Assembly (NCBI GenBank): GCA_029934175.1
Contig: JAOZMT010000001.1
Coordinates: 57,448-121,447 of the forward strand
Length of the DNA: 64,000 nt
Direction: 5' to 3'
Source: Victivallales bacterium
GTDB taxonomy: Bacteria; Verrucomicrobiota; Lentisphaeria; Victivallales; JAUVCU01
Made by a program: the position numbers and the translations under genes. This document shows, piece after piece, positions 55,393-64,000 of the stretch (positions within the stretch are counted from its first letter, which is position 1; each line of letters starts with the position of its first letter). Under the pieces are notes generated by a model that was not told the DNA's origin, ran no database searches, and worked only from the letters and a program-made list of their open reading frames with translations.

Positions 55393-57177
55393 ATGGAGAG
55401 ACCAATTGATTTTTTGAAAAGACAGAATTTGGATTTTAAAATAGAAGGCGAAGAAATAAGATTACATAAGTGTCCCTTTTGCGGTTCGGAAGGAAATCGT
55501 GCATTTGTTATCCATGCTACTACTGGCAAATGGCATTGTTTTGCATGTTTAGAAAGTGGTAGAAGTCTTTATAGTTTAAAGAAAAAGATGGGATTAATTG
55601 ATCCCGTCGCTAAGTTATCTTCTGAAAAATTAAAGCCTTTGGATAGTAAATATTTGGAAGAAGTTACGTTAGCACATAATACATTAATGAAAAATAGAAA
55701 ATATTTAAGGGATTTAATAAAAAATTGGAAAATTTCATTGAATACAATAAGAAAACAAAAGTTGGGTGTTTTGGTTGAGAATGAAGAAGTTGATGGTGAG
55801 ATTTTGCCAGTTCCAAAGATTTTAGTTATTCCATATTTCAAAAATGGAAGATTGTATAATATTAAATATAGAAGTTGGTTTGGATTACCGAAGACTTTTA
55901 GACAAGTGAAAAATGCGCCTAAAGTAATGTACAATGAAGATGCATTGAAAGATATTTATGATATTGGGGAAACAATCCTTTGTGAAGGAGAACATGATGT
56001 AATAACTTTAGTTGATAAGGGAATTGAGAATGTATTAGGAATTCCAGGTGCAGGTATCTTCCATCCAGAGTGGTATGAAAAATTTGAAGAATTAGAAAAA
56101 ATTTATTTAGCGCTTGATGCTGATAAAGCGGGTGAATTAGGAACAAAAAAATTGATTAGTAGATTAGGTATTCATCGTTGTTATATAATTCATTTACCAG
56201 AAGGTTATGATGTATCTGATTATGTGAATGAATTTGGGATAGAAAGATTTAAATTATTGTTAAAAGAAGCAACAAGAGCAGAACCTGAATCTGTTCATAG
56301 AATTGATAAAATAGCTGAGAATGAGATATTGACTGGCGAAATATCAGAAGATGTTTTGCCAACATTTAGTAAGGAATTGAATAGAATTTTGAATGGTGGT
56401 TTTAGGCCAGGTGAATTAATTACAGCGGTAGGCTTTCCAAAGACAGGAAAAACAAGTTTATTTTTGAAAATTGCTACAGAATTAGCACGTCAAAATATTC
56501 CAACTATGTATTATTGTGTCGAAATGACAGCTACTAGATTAGCTAAATTAGCTTGGGGAATGTTATTAGATGTTGGTAGAGATTTTCAATTTACAAGGGA
56601 TTATGTATTGATAAAACATTATTTAGATGAAAATCAAGTTCCTAATCTTTATATATGTGCACCAAGTAGTATAAAAAAACCTGAGCAAGTAGAAGAAACT
56701 ATTAGAGATAGCATCTTGCGTTTTGGATTAAAATTAGTTATATTTGATAATATACATTATTTGGTGAGAACGGAAATACATAATAGAGTCCAGGTTATGG
56801 AAAGTTACATTAGAAAATTCAGAGATATTTCACGTGAATTGGAAGTTCCAATTGTTATAGTTGCACATTTTGGTAAGGGTGATCCTACTATGATGCCAAA
56901 GGGAATGACACCACAGTGGGCTGCTAGTTTTTTATCGGATAGTGATACAGTTTTGTTAATTCACAGGAATAGGATTCCAGGTGTTGAGGAAAGTTTTAGT
57001 AGAGTGTTATATGTTTCAGTAGAAGCTGGTAGGGAATCTCAAGGTGGAACTTGTTTTTTTGATTTGGACACTAATTTTCTTCAATTTAGAGAGATAACCA
57101 AGGAAGAAGCTATTAAATTGGAACAAATTTTTGAAAGTATGGAGATAAAAGAAAAAGAGAAAAGGAGGAAAAAATGA
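55393..57177 (+). CDS. Primase-helicase (T7 gp4-like)
   Basis: A 594-residue fusion. It has an N-terminal zinc finger CPFCG...CFAC (residues about 24-55), a TOPRIM primase core with LCEGEHDVITLVDKG and LALDADKAG, and a DnaB-type helicase with Walker A GFPKTGKTS (about 350) and Walker B LVIFDNIHYLV. The protein would unwind DNA and lay down primers. No separate DnaG or DnaB is seen in the window. It overlaps the next gene by 4 bases. Confidence 0.88.
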   Translation: MERPIDFLKRQNLDFKIEGEEIRLHKCPFCGSEGNRAFVIHATTGKWHCFACLESGRSLYSLKKKMGLIDPVAKLSSEKLKPLDSKYLEEVTLAHNTLMKNRKYLRDLIKNWKISLNTIRKQKLGVLVENEEVDGEILPVPKILVIPYFKNGRLYNIKYRSWFGLPKTFRQVKNAPKVMYNEDALKDIYDIGETILCEGEHDVITLVDKGIENVLGIPGAGIFHPEWYEKFEELEKIYLALDADKAGELGTKKLISRLGIHRCYIIHLPEGYDVSDYVNEFGIERFKLLLKEATRAEPESVHRIDKIAENEILTGEISEDVLPTFSKELNRILNGGFRPGELITAVGFPKTGKTSLFLKIATELARQNIPTMYYCVEMTATRLAKLAWGMLLDVGRDFQFTRDYVLIKHYLDENQVPNLYICAPSSIKKPEQVEETIRDSILRFGLKLVIFDNIHYLVRTEIHNRVQVMESYIRKFRDISRELEVPIVIVAHFGKGDPTMMPKGMTPQWAASFLSDSDTVLLIHRNRIPGVEESFSRVLYVSVEAGRESQGGTCFFDLDTNFLQFREITKEEAIKLEQIFESMEIKEKEKRRKK

Positions 57178-57641
57178 AAAAAGAAGATTTAAAATATTTA
57201 TTAGATTTGAGGAAAGAATTGTATTTAGGCGCACCGAGTATTGGTGAATTGGCTGAATTGATAAAACAGCAACCATTTTTATTGGGTCAATGGGCTTTAA
57301 GAGCTCGTAAAGCTAGAAAATCTATGCATGAAGCAGAATTAGAATTTATAGCGTATCAGGCTAAGGCAATTAATGAACAGGAATTTAAATCTGAAGCTGC
57401 TAAACAAAATTTTATAAAATACACCTTGCCATTGGATAAAGAATATGTTAAATTAAAGCAAAGGTTAGATAGGACTACTGAATTGTATGAGTTTTGTAAA
57501 ACTATGTTGCAAATACATGTACAAAGAGCATCATTATTGAAAGCTTTATTAGAAATTGATAAAGAATTATTAATTAGTGAGGATAATCTTTCCAAGGCTG
57601 AATTATTAAAAATTTTGGATGGGCCTTGGAAAGAAGATTAA
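57174..57641 (+). CDS. Hypothetical helical protein
   Basis: A 155-residue all-helical protein (KKEDLKYLLDLRKEL, later RLDRTTELYEFCKTM). No recognised family. It lies between primase-helicase and SSB, so a helicase accessory role is possible. Confidence 0.6.
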   Translation: MKKEDLKYLLDLRKELYLGAPSIGELAELIKQQPFLLGQWALRARKARKSMHEAELEFIAYQAKAINEQEFKSEAAKQNFIKYTLPLDKEYVKLKQRLDRTTELYEFCKTMLQIHVQRASLLKALLEIDKELLISEDNLSKAELLKILDGPWKED

Positions 57642-57666
57642 AAAATAAAAAATAAGGAGGTTAAAG

Positions 57667-58431
57667 ATGTTTAATTGGTTAAATGACAAAACAACAGAAA
57701 ATGTAAGAAGGGTAGTATCAGGTGAAAGTCAAAGAATTGGCATTCCTTGTTTGGCAATGTTTGGAATTGAATGTCCACATTGTTTAAGGGCCAGACGTTT
57801 ATATGCTGAAAGACATGATGATGAAGCTAGTAGTATTTATAAGAAGAAATTTTTTGTTTGTTATGCGTTTATTCTTAGTGATCAATATGAAGATTATTCT
57901 AGACGAGTTACACTTTTCCAGATGCCTGTCAATGTAACAGATAAAATTGTGAGAAAAATGCATCCAAAAGCTCCAAATAGTTGGGGAGATGCCGTTGATC
58001 CAGAGAAAGGATATACATTAATTATAGAAAAGACGTCTGGAAGTGATGGTAGGACTCAATATGATGTTGATAAAGGTAAACCAATGTCAATTACAAAACT
58101 TTGGAATAAGTATAAGGAAGAAATAATAGATATTCATGATCAGGCATTATTATCTTATATGTTAGTAAGTAATCAAATTCAAATTTTCCAACCACGATTT
58201 GAGATGAAGGAAAATGAAACAATTGAAATTAGAATGTTACCATGCAAGAATGAAAATAAATATCCAATAAGTTATCTATTTTTCCATTGGAATGTGACTC
58301 AACTTAGAGAAGATGAGATTGCTTTCGAATGTAGATATAAAGTAGATTGCATTAGAAAGAAGTTGGAAGCTGAAGCTGATTATCAAGAACCATCTGATAT
58401 TATTCATGAAGATGAAGAAATAGAACTTTAA
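57667..58431 (+). CDS. gp32-like single-stranded DNA-binding protein
   Basis: A 254-residue protein with the T4 gp32 look: a zinc-type CPHC near residue 36, KKKFFVCYAFILSD (an OB-fold strand), RMLPCKNENKYPISYLFFHW, and a very acidic C-terminal tail (HEDEEIEL) of the sort that recruits replication partners. It coats ssDNA at the fork. A tRNA gene follows by 7 bp. Confidence 0.72.
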   Translation: MFNWLNDKTTENVRRVVSGESQRIGIPCLAMFGIECPHCLRARRLYAERHDDEASSIYKKKFFVCYAFILSDQYEDYSRRVTLFQMPVNVTDKIVRKMHPKAPNSWGDAVDPEKGYTLIIEKTSGSDGRTQYDVDKGKPMSITKLWNKYKEEIIDIHDQALLSYMLVSNQIQIFQPRFEMKENETIEIRMLPCKNENKYPISYLFFHWNVTQLREDEIAFECRYKVDCIRKKLEAEADYQEPSDIIHEDEEIEL

Positions 58432-58438
58432 TGATAAA

Positions 58439-58511
58439 GCGGGAATAGCTTAATTGGTAAAGCACCTGATTACCAGTCAGGAAGTTGCAGGTTCAAGTCC
58501 TGCTTCCCGCT
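58439..58511 (+). tRNA. tRNA-Gly with anticodon ACC
   Basis: A full cloverleaf: acceptor GCGGGAA/TTCCCGC, D-arm GCTT...AAGC, anticodon stem CCTGA/TCAGG with loop TTACCAG (anticodon ACC), T-arm GCAGG-TTCAAGT-CCTGC. G1-C72, C2-G71, U73 and C35-C36 are glycine identity elements. There is no encoded CCA. A34 is unusual for a bacterial glycine tRNA, which normally has G, U or C there. It lies between the SSB and clamp-loader genes. Confidence 0.9.
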
Positions 58512-58524
58512 TTGGAGTCTTGTT

Positions 58525-59457
58525 ATGAAGTTAGAAGACATTTGCGGAAATGAGTTATTGAAAAAAATATTAAAACCATTTTTTGATGGCGAACAGCCTT
58601 TGCCTGGAGCTATCCTGATTTTCGGCCCTTCAGGTTCTGGAAAAACTACTTTGGCTAATATTATTGCAAATCATTTCACGATTCCACGTTATGTTTATTT
58701 TGTAAATGTTGCTGATTTAAGAGGCATAGATAATGCTAGGGAAATAATTAGGCGTGCCCAAACACCAATTTTTGAAGATAGAAAACGTATTTGGATATTG
58801 GATGAAATTAATGAGATTGGCACTGCTGCGATGAATAGCTTTTTAAATATTTTTGAAAATACACCAAAGGATGTACATTTTATCTTAACTGGAATTGAAG
58901 GAGATAAACTTCCGATTACTATCAGGCGTAGATGTCTTAGATTAAGAACAGAAGCTCTAGAATATAAAACTTTTTGTAAGTGTATAGCTAAAGGGTTACA
59001 TTCATTGCAATTTCCAGTTAGTGCAGTATTTTTCCAAAAATTATATGAAAAATCTTATGGATGTATTGGTATTGCTAAGAAATTATTATCTGGGATGGTT
59101 CATTTTGATAATGAAGGTGATGCGTTAGATTATTTGGAAAGAATTACATCTAGTCATGAAGAATTGAGTTTTTCCAAAATAGCAGAAATATTATTTAATG
59201 TTGGAGATTTACAAGAACTAATAGATTATTTAAATAAATATAAAAAAGAAATAGAGGCAAATACTGAAGCTTTGAGAAGATATTTATTATCCACTTTTAT
59301 TAATCAACTTTTGATATTATCGCCAGATAATGTTAGATTGATACATAATTGTATAGAGCCATTGAATCATTCTATTTATGATTCGTCTTCTGTGATTTTG
59401 GCTATATTAAAAACATATTTTGAATTAGAAAAAATAAAAAATAAATTTGGAAAATAA
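58525..59457 (+). CDS. Clamp loader subunit (RFC/DnaX-like AAA+ ATPase)
   Basis: A 310-residue AAA+ protein: FGPSGSGKTTLANIIA (Walker A), RIWILDEINEIG (Walker B, DE box), HFILTG (sensor 1) and IRRRCLRLR (arginine finger region). It loads the sliding clamp, whose likely gene is the second one downstream, as with T4 gp44. A separate small subunit (gp62) is not recognised. Confidence 0.82.
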   Translation: MKLEDICGNELLKKILKPFFDGEQPLPGAILIFGPSGSGKTTLANIIANHFTIPRYVYFVNVADLRGIDNAREIIRRAQTPIFEDRKRIWILDEINEIGTAAMNSFLNIFENTPKDVHFILTGIEGDKLPITIRRRCLRLRTEALEYKTFCKCIAKGLHSLQFPVSAVFFQKLYEKSYGCIGIAKKLLSGMVHFDNEGDALDYLERITSSHEELSFSKIAEILFNVGDLQELIDYLNKYKKEIEANTEALRRYLLSTFINQLLILSPDNVRLIHNCIEPLNHSIYDSSSVILAILKTYFELEKIKNKFGK

Positions 59458-59458
59458 G

Positions 59459-59773
59459 ATGAAAGCAGAACATTTCAAGAATCTGGAGATAAAGATTGAT
59501 AATAACAGACTTATTGTTGGTAAATATCAATTTCCAATAGGTAAAAATATAAAGGTAATAGATGAAGAAGGTAAAATAATGTTAGTAGGTAAAGTAAATC
59601 TTAAGATATATGAAGATTCAGAAGCTTATATAGATTATTATCATTGTGGATTTATAGTAGAAATAAAGGGAAATTGTGTATATGATAATCGTTTTGGGCC
59701 AAAGATAACAATAACTTTAGCAGATTTAGTTTTTGATGCGTATGATAAAAATTGGGAAATAAAGGAGGTTTAA
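59459..59773 (+). CDS. Hypothetical protein, paralogue of the gene at 9851
   Basis: A 104-residue beta-rich protein with IKVIDEEGKIMLVGKV and YIDYYHCGFIVE, homologous to the protein at 9851-10171. The ATG at 59459 was preferred over a TTG at 59447. Its place between the clamp loader and clamp is where a small clamp-loader subunit would sit, but there is no sequence support for that. Confidence 0.6.
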   Translation: MKAEHFKNLEIKIDNNRLIVGKYQFPIGKNIKVIDEEGKIMLVGKVNLKIYEDSEAYIDYYHCGFIVEIKGNCVYDNRFGPKITITLADLVFDAYDKNWEIKEV

Positions 59774-59774
59774 G

Positions 59775-60698
59775 ATGAAAGAGTTATTGAACATTTTACA
59801 AAGAAAAGGTGCTTATGTTTTTTTAATAAAGGATAAAGCAATTTTTTCTGGAATGGGAATTTATGGTGAAATTAATATGCATTTTCCTGTTGAAAAGCCC
59901 TTGCAAGCTAGTTCTGATTTAATTTATAAAATTTTGGAAATTCAAGATGGTAAATTGAATTTTAAAAAAGATAAGTTAATTTATAAAATTGGAAATTTAG
60001 AAGCGTTTGTGCCATGTGTAGAATCGGAACTTCCAGATAAAATTGAAGTAGATAATAAGATATATTTTTCAAGGGATACATTGGAGAAAATGATTAAAGT
60101 TGCTAATATTTTAAAGAAATTTACTGGTGATATATCGTATATAGATATTAGTTCTAAATTTTTAGCTTTAGGAAATGATTCTGTTTATGCAGAGATAAGT
60201 CCAAAATATATTGATTTCGATGAAAATATTGAGCGTTTAATAATTAATACAGACGAATTGATAATTCCACCTGATTATTTTTCGATTGCTAAATTTTCAG
60301 ATGTTTGGGTAGGTCATATTACATCCGAATCTGGGTTTGTTTCTTATATAATTGGTTCTGGAGCAGAACCTGATTTTTATAAGAAAATAGATAATATTAA
60401 AAATTCAAAAGGAATTATATGTAAGATTCGTATTCCATATGCAGATATTAAATTATTAACTTCTTTATCAAAAATAGAGACTTTAACTTTAGAAAAGAAT
60501 TATTTAATTAATGAATATCCTGAAATTAAGTTATTATGTGAAGTAAAAGGAAGATTAAATAATGCTTATATATTACCTGCAATAATTTTTAATATTCCAT
60601 TTGATAGTGATTATGTTGAATTTTTTATTTATGAAAATAATGTTGCTTATTTGGAAACAAAAGATTTAAAAATTTGGACTGCCATTGGAAATTTGTAA
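59775..60698 (+). CDS. Sliding clamp candidate
   Basis: A 307-residue protein of repeating beta strands and short helices, with two or three similar sections, the length of a phage sliding clamp. The call rests mainly on position between the clamp loader and DNA polymerase and on predicted fold, as clamps lack catalytic motifs. It has an AGGAGGT site. Confidence 0.55.
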   Translation: MKELLNILQRKGAYVFLIKDKAIFSGMGIYGEINMHFPVEKPLQASSDLIYKILEIQDGKLNFKKDKLIYKIGNLEAFVPCVESELPDKIEVDNKIYFSRDTLEKMIKVANILKKFTGDISYIDISSKFLALGNDSVYAEISPKYIDFDENIERLIINTDELIIPPDYFSIAKFSDVWVGHITSESGFVSYIIGSGAEPDFYKKIDNIKNSKGIICKIRIPYADIKLLTSLSKIETLTLEKNYLINEYPEIKLLCEVKGRLNNAYILPAIIFNIPFDSDYVEFFIYENNVAYLETKDLKIWTAIGNL

Positions 60699-63080
60699 AT
60701 GATGTTTGAAAAATTTGTCCCTCATAAAATAGACAAAATTTGTGAAAAGTGTCCTTTTCTAAAGAGTCCGTCTGTATTTCCTTCTGAAGATGAACTAAAA
60801 AAATTTAAAAAAAATCCACCAAAATTAATTATTATAGGTATTAATCCAGGTCAAAGTGAAATAGAGCAAGGAAAAGTTTTTGTTGGGAAATCAGGTGATT
60901 TTTTGTGGTCTGCTTTGTCATCTTATGGAATTACTAGGGAAAATTGTTTTGCTACTAATATGGTTCATTGTTTCGATAAAGAGATTAAAATTACTGTTCC
61001 AATAATAAAAAGATGTAAGTATTATCTTGATAAGGAAATTGAAGGTATAAATTGTGATAGATTCCTTTTGTTAGGAAATGTACCAGTTCAAGGAATTCTA
61101 GGACTTACATTAACTGAAATTAAAGATAAAGTTGTATTAAAAGATAATAAATATTTTGCAATAATGGCACATCCAGCAGCTTATATGCGTAAGTATGGAA
61201 GTGATGCTAAATCAAGATTTATTTCTGATACTTTAAAGGTTTTAGATAGGTTATTTAATAATGATTTAAAAAAAGAAAAAATAAAATATAAGTTTTTTAA
61301 AGATGCTAATGAACTCATAAGAATATTGAAACAATTAGATGAAGTTGCAATTGATTTGGAAACTTCATCAATTGAATGGCAATTCGGCGATATTAAATTA
61401 TTAGGTGTTGGAAATGATAAGTTTGCGTTTGTAACTGATAATGTAACTAAAGATTTAATTTTAGAATTATCTAAACATAAACTCATTGGTCATAATATTA
61501 AATTTGATTTAAAATGGATTTATGATAAATTTGGGATTTGGCTTCCTATACATGCAGATACACAATTGGCTGCTTATATAATAGATCAGAATAGAAAACA
61601 TTATAGTTTGCAAAGTTTATGCTATGAATATGTTCCTGAATTAGTACATTATGGCGAAGATATAAAGGGAAGTAAAGATTGGAAGACCTATATAAATCCT
61701 GAATATAATGCAAGTGATGTTATAAAGACTGCTAGATTATATAAAATTTTGAAAGATAAATTGAAAGATAAGGATTTTTTATGGAATTTTTTGATTAAAG
61801 CCGAACGAGCTTTGATGAAAATGGAGTATAAAGGTGTTTTGGTTGATACTAAATATTTGGATATACTTACAAAGAAATTTGAAAGAAAATTGCAAATATT
61901 AAAGAAAAAAATAGAAAGCATGACAGATGGTTTTTTGGATAATGTTGATGTAAAGTTTTTGCCTCAGAATTTGTTACGTTTTTATAAGAAAAGATTAATT
62001 AATAAAACGCCTTTTAATCCAAGTTCCGATCATGATATTAGATTATTGTTTTATGGAGTATATGGTTTATCTTATAAAGATTATAAATCATTTAAAAATG
62101 AAGTTTTATTAAAATTGGAAGATAAATATCCTATAGCTGGTTATATATCTAAATATAGAAAATTCGAAAAATTATTTTCCACATATGGAAAAGGTATTAA
62201 ATCAAAATTAATAAATGGTGTAGCTTATACAAATTTTAATTTAACTAGAACTATTACAGGAAGAACAAGTAGTGGCTCTGAACTAGGAAGGGAAGAACAT
62301 AAATTCAACTTTCAAAATTTACCAAGAACAGGTGGCGTTAGGGAAATGATTGTTGCAAGGCCAAATAAATTATTTTTAGGTTCAGATTATTCTACAATTG
62401 AAGTATGTATTGCTGGTGCTTTATCCCGTGATGAAAAATTAATTGAAATTTTGAAATCTGGAAAAGATGTACATACAATGATTGCTTCTACAATATTCAA
62501 TATTCCTTATGAGAAAGTTCAAAAAGAACAGCGACAATTTGCAAAATCTGTAACATTTGGTATATTATATGGTATGACATCTATTGGATTGGCTAAGAGA
62601 TTGAATATTTCTGAAGCTGAAGCACAACAATTAATTGATAGTTTTTTTGGACAATTTTCACAGATAAGAGAAACAATAGATAGATGTGTAAGTTTTGTAG
62701 AAAGAAATCATTATATTAATACACCTTTTGGAAGAATAAGAAAATTTGATAAATTTGATGAAGAAACAAAACGACAAGCTTTTAATACTGTAGTTCAATC
62801 TGTTGCGTCAGATATTATGTTGATTTCACTTGGTGATATAAATGAAATTATCGAAGAATCTTTATTGGAAGAAAGAATTTACCCAGTCATAGAAGCACAT
62901 GATGAAATTATTTTTGAAATAGATAATGATGAAAAATTTATAAGAGAAATGGAAGAATTTATAACTTATGAAATGACTAAGGGAATTAGAAAGAGACATG
63001 AACTTGTCGATAAGTTATTAGGGCCAATTGATTTAGCTGTGGAAACAAAACTTTCCAAAAGGTGGCAAAGCAAAGTTTAA
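60699..63080 (+). CDS. Uracil-DNA-glycosylase-like domain fused to family A DNA polymerase
   Basis: A 793-residue fusion. Residues 1-190 resemble family 4 UDG: GINPGQ...QGKVFVGKSGDFL, HPAAY, and four cysteines (C15, C18, C91, C106) placed as in the [4Fe-4S] site. The exonuclease domain has AIDLETS and GHNIKFDLKWI. The polymerase domain has GSDYSTIE (motif A), QFAKSVTFGILYGM (motif B, with Phe at the position that selects against dideoxynucleotides) and EAHDEIIF (motif C). It replicates the phage genome; the UDG part may scan the template for uracil. Confidence 0.88.
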   Translation: MMFEKFVPHKIDKICEKCPFLKSPSVFPSEDELKKFKKNPPKLIIIGINPGQSEIEQGKVFVGKSGDFLWSALSSYGITRENCFATNMVHCFDKEIKITVPIIKRCKYYLDKEIEGINCDRFLLLGNVPVQGILGLTLTEIKDKVVLKDNKYFAIMAHPAAYMRKYGSDAKSRFISDTLKVLDRLFNNDLKKEKIKYKFFKDANELIRILKQLDEVAIDLETSSIEWQFGDIKLLGVGNDKFAFVTDNVTKDLILELSKHKLIGHNIKFDLKWIYDKFGIWLPIHADTQLAAYIIDQNRKHYSLQSLCYEYVPELVHYGEDIKGSKDWKTYINPEYNASDVIKTARLYKILKDKLKDKDFLWNFLIKAERALMKMEYKGVLVDTKYLDILTKKFERKLQILKKKIESMTDGFLDNVDVKFLPQNLLRFYKKRLINKTPFNPSSDHDIRLLFYGVYGLSYKDYKSFKNEVLLKLEDKYPIAGYISKYRKFEKLFSTYGKGIKSKLINGVAYTNFNLTRTITGRTSSGSELGREEHKFNFQNLPRTGGVREMIVARPNKLFLGSDYSTIEVCIAGALSRDEKLIEILKSGKDVHTMIASTIFNIPYEKVQKEQRQFAKSVTFGILYGMTSIGLAKRLNISEAEAQQLIDSFFGQFSQIRETIDRCVSFVERNHYINTPFGRIRKFDKFDEETKRQAFNTVVQSVASDIMLISLGDINEIIEESLLEERIYPVIEAHDEIIFEIDNDEKFIREMEEFITYEMTKGIRKRHELVDKLLGPIDLAVETKLSKRWQSKV

Positions 63081-63095
63081 AGGAGGTGGAAGTAA

Positions 63096-63437
63096 ATGCC
63101 TGTATATTCTTATAAGTGTCAAAAATGTGGTACAATAGTTGAAGAACAAAAACCTGTTGCAGAACATGATAAAGCGCCAGAAGTTTGTCCTGTTTGTGGT
63201 GCAAGAGATTCGATGAAACAGGTAATTACTAGCCCACCAGCAATAGATTTAACTAAAGCTGGACCTGGGACATATTTTAATGATTATAGAATGTGGGAGA
63301 AGGGTGCTGAACCATTCGATGAAAATATTCCTAAAAGAAGAAAAGATGAAATTTTTAGCAACAGAGCAGAAAAAGGTTGGAAATCTTTACCAAAATATAA
63401 TAGGAAGAAATTATTGGAAAAGCATTTAATAAAATAA
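63096..63437 (+). CDS. FmdB-family zinc-ribbon protein
   Basis: A 113-residue protein with the FmdB start MPVYSYKCQKCGTIVEE and CPVCG, followed by a basic tail. Probably a regulatory or DNA-binding zinc ribbon. It has a strong AAAGGAGGTGG site and ends just before the portal promoter. Confidence 0.8.
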   Translation: MPVYSYKCQKCGTIVEEQKPVAEHDKAPEVCPVCGARDSMKQVITSPPAIDLTKAGPGTYFNDYRMWEKGAEPFDENIPKRRKDEIFSNRAEKGWKSLPKYNRKKLLEKHLIK

Positions 63438-63443
63438 AAAATC

Positions 63444-63472
63444 TTGACAAATTTGCTTTTTTGTGTTACCAT
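63444..63472 (+). promoter_or_regulatory. Sigma70-type promoter for the structural genes
   Basis: TTGACA, 17 bp, TACCAT, 23 bp before the portal start codon. Confidence 0.55.
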
Positions 63473-63494
63473 CAGTTTAATGGGGTGAATCTAT

Positions 63495-64000
63495 GTGAAT
63501 TTTAATGTTTCAAGAAGACATCCTAATTATGAAAAGAAAAGAGAAGAATATGAATTTTTCTTAAGAGCTTATTTAGGCGGTAAAGATTTTATTGATAGTG
63601 AGCTTTTTAAACATTCCTTAGAAGATGACGATTCTTTTAAGAGACGTCAAGAACGTGCTTCCTATATGAATATTACTAAAAAAGTCATAAATGCCTTCAC
63701 TAATTTCATTTTTGCCACACCAGTTAAACGTTCCAATGCTGCTATTCTAACTCCTTTTTTTGAAAATGCTGACAGGAAGGGTGATAATATCGATAAAGTT
63801 ATGCGCAAGGCTTCTAATTTATCTACATTAATGGGTCAATCTTATCTTTGGTTGAGATTCGATGTTCCACAGAATATACAAGGATCAATAAGTTTGAAGG
63901 AAGTTTTAGAAAGAAGAATTTTACCTTATGTTAATGTTTTATCATATTTAGATGTAGTTGATTGGTCTTTAGATTCTTTTGGAAATTATAATTGGGCATT
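63495..64000 (+). CDS. Portal protein (SPP1 gp6-like), 3' end outside window
   Basis: The frame is open to the window edge (168 codons visible). The GTG start follows TGGGGTGAATC. RRHPNYEKKREEYEFFLRAY, LGGKDFI, SFKRRQERASYMNIT and NFIFATPVKRS fit the N-terminus of SPP1-type portal proteins, which form the ring through which DNA is packaged and ejected. It opens the structural region. Confidence 0.75.
   Translation, partial: MNFNVSRRHPNYEKKREEYEFFLRAYLGGKDFIDSELFKHSLEDDDSFKRRQERASYMNITKKVINAFTNFIFATPVKRSNAAILTPFFENADRKGDNIDKVMRKASNLSTLMGQSYLWLRFDVPQNIQGSISLKEVLERRILPYVNVLSYLDVVDWSLDSFGNYNWA

Overview
This window is a piece of a large, AT-rich genome of a tailed double-stranded DNA phage (Caudoviricetes type). 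It carries a terminase large subunit, the start of a portal protein, an endolysin, a complete phage replication and recombination set, dense operons of very small genes, and tRNAs without encoded CCA. The host is most likely a bacterium: nearly every gene has a Shine-Dalgarno site, and sigma70-type promoters (TTGAC[AT], 16-17 bp, TATTAA or similar) recur throughout. Oxygen-sensitive enzymes (class III ribonucleotide reductase, its radical-SAM activase, a 2[4Fe-4S] ferredoxin) point to an anaerobic host. The host taxon cannot be named from the sequence.

Layout. (1) 1-6.9 kb, minus strand: a cut-off phiEco32-like amidoligase, a minimal ATP-dependent ligase and about fifteen small genes driven by repeated copies of one promoter type. 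(2) 7.2-16.2 kb, plus strand: three transcription units. The first two follow a typical promoter and all three end in a strong intrinsic terminator. They are separated by arrays of a 19-bp-phased palindromic repeat (core GTTAGGtcggCCTAAC). Unit 1 has a second amidoligase, a class II glutamine amidotransferase and small proteins. Unit 2 is an ArdC-like antirestriction protein. Unit 3 ends with a DUF1874 protein, the family of the viral ring nuclease AcrIII-1. (3) 16.4-18.8 kb: tRNA-Ser(UGA), micro-membrane peptides and secreted or membrane proteins. (4) 18.8-33.4 kb, minus strand: a DruA-like protein, a PD-(D/E)XK nuclease, three DNA methyltransferases, a SemiSWEET-like transporter, orotate phosphoribosyltransferase, GH108 endolysin, trypsin-like protease, complete GAPDH, permuted papain-fold amidase, phosphatidylserine decarboxylase-like and DDAH-like enzymes, and a dUTPase with a zinc-ribbon tail. 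(5) 33.4-39.6 kb, minus strand: a surface-sugar cluster (UDP-sulfoquinovose-synthase-like enzyme, pyruvyl transferase, glycosyltransferases, epimerase) followed upstream by a 3-hexulose-6-phosphate synthase-like gene and a holin candidate. (6) 39.6-46.4 kb, minus strand: a Hint-like remnant, terminase, ribosomal protein bS21, NrdG, NrdD, an HTH regulator and ferredoxin. (7) 46.4-47.4 kb: a non-coding divergent region with a likely large structured RNA, then a very AT-rich stretch that could be the origin. (8) 47.4-63.1 kb, plus strand: replication and recombination (RecA-like, SbcD/SbcC, resolvase, HU-like, primase-helicase, SSB, tRNA-Gly, clamp loader, clamp, UDG-PolA fusion). (9) 63.1-64 kb: an FmdB-type zinc ribbon, a promoter and the portal protein.

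Together the genes suggest a phage that brings its own replisome, supplies deoxynucleotides anaerobically, redirects host central carbon and pyrimidine metabolism (GAPDH, HPS-like, PyrE, SemiSWEET), remodels surface sugars and lipids, touches the ribosome (bS21, tRNAs), and carries a counter-defence region linked to an unusual repeat system. All functions are read by eye from protein motifs; no database search was run.
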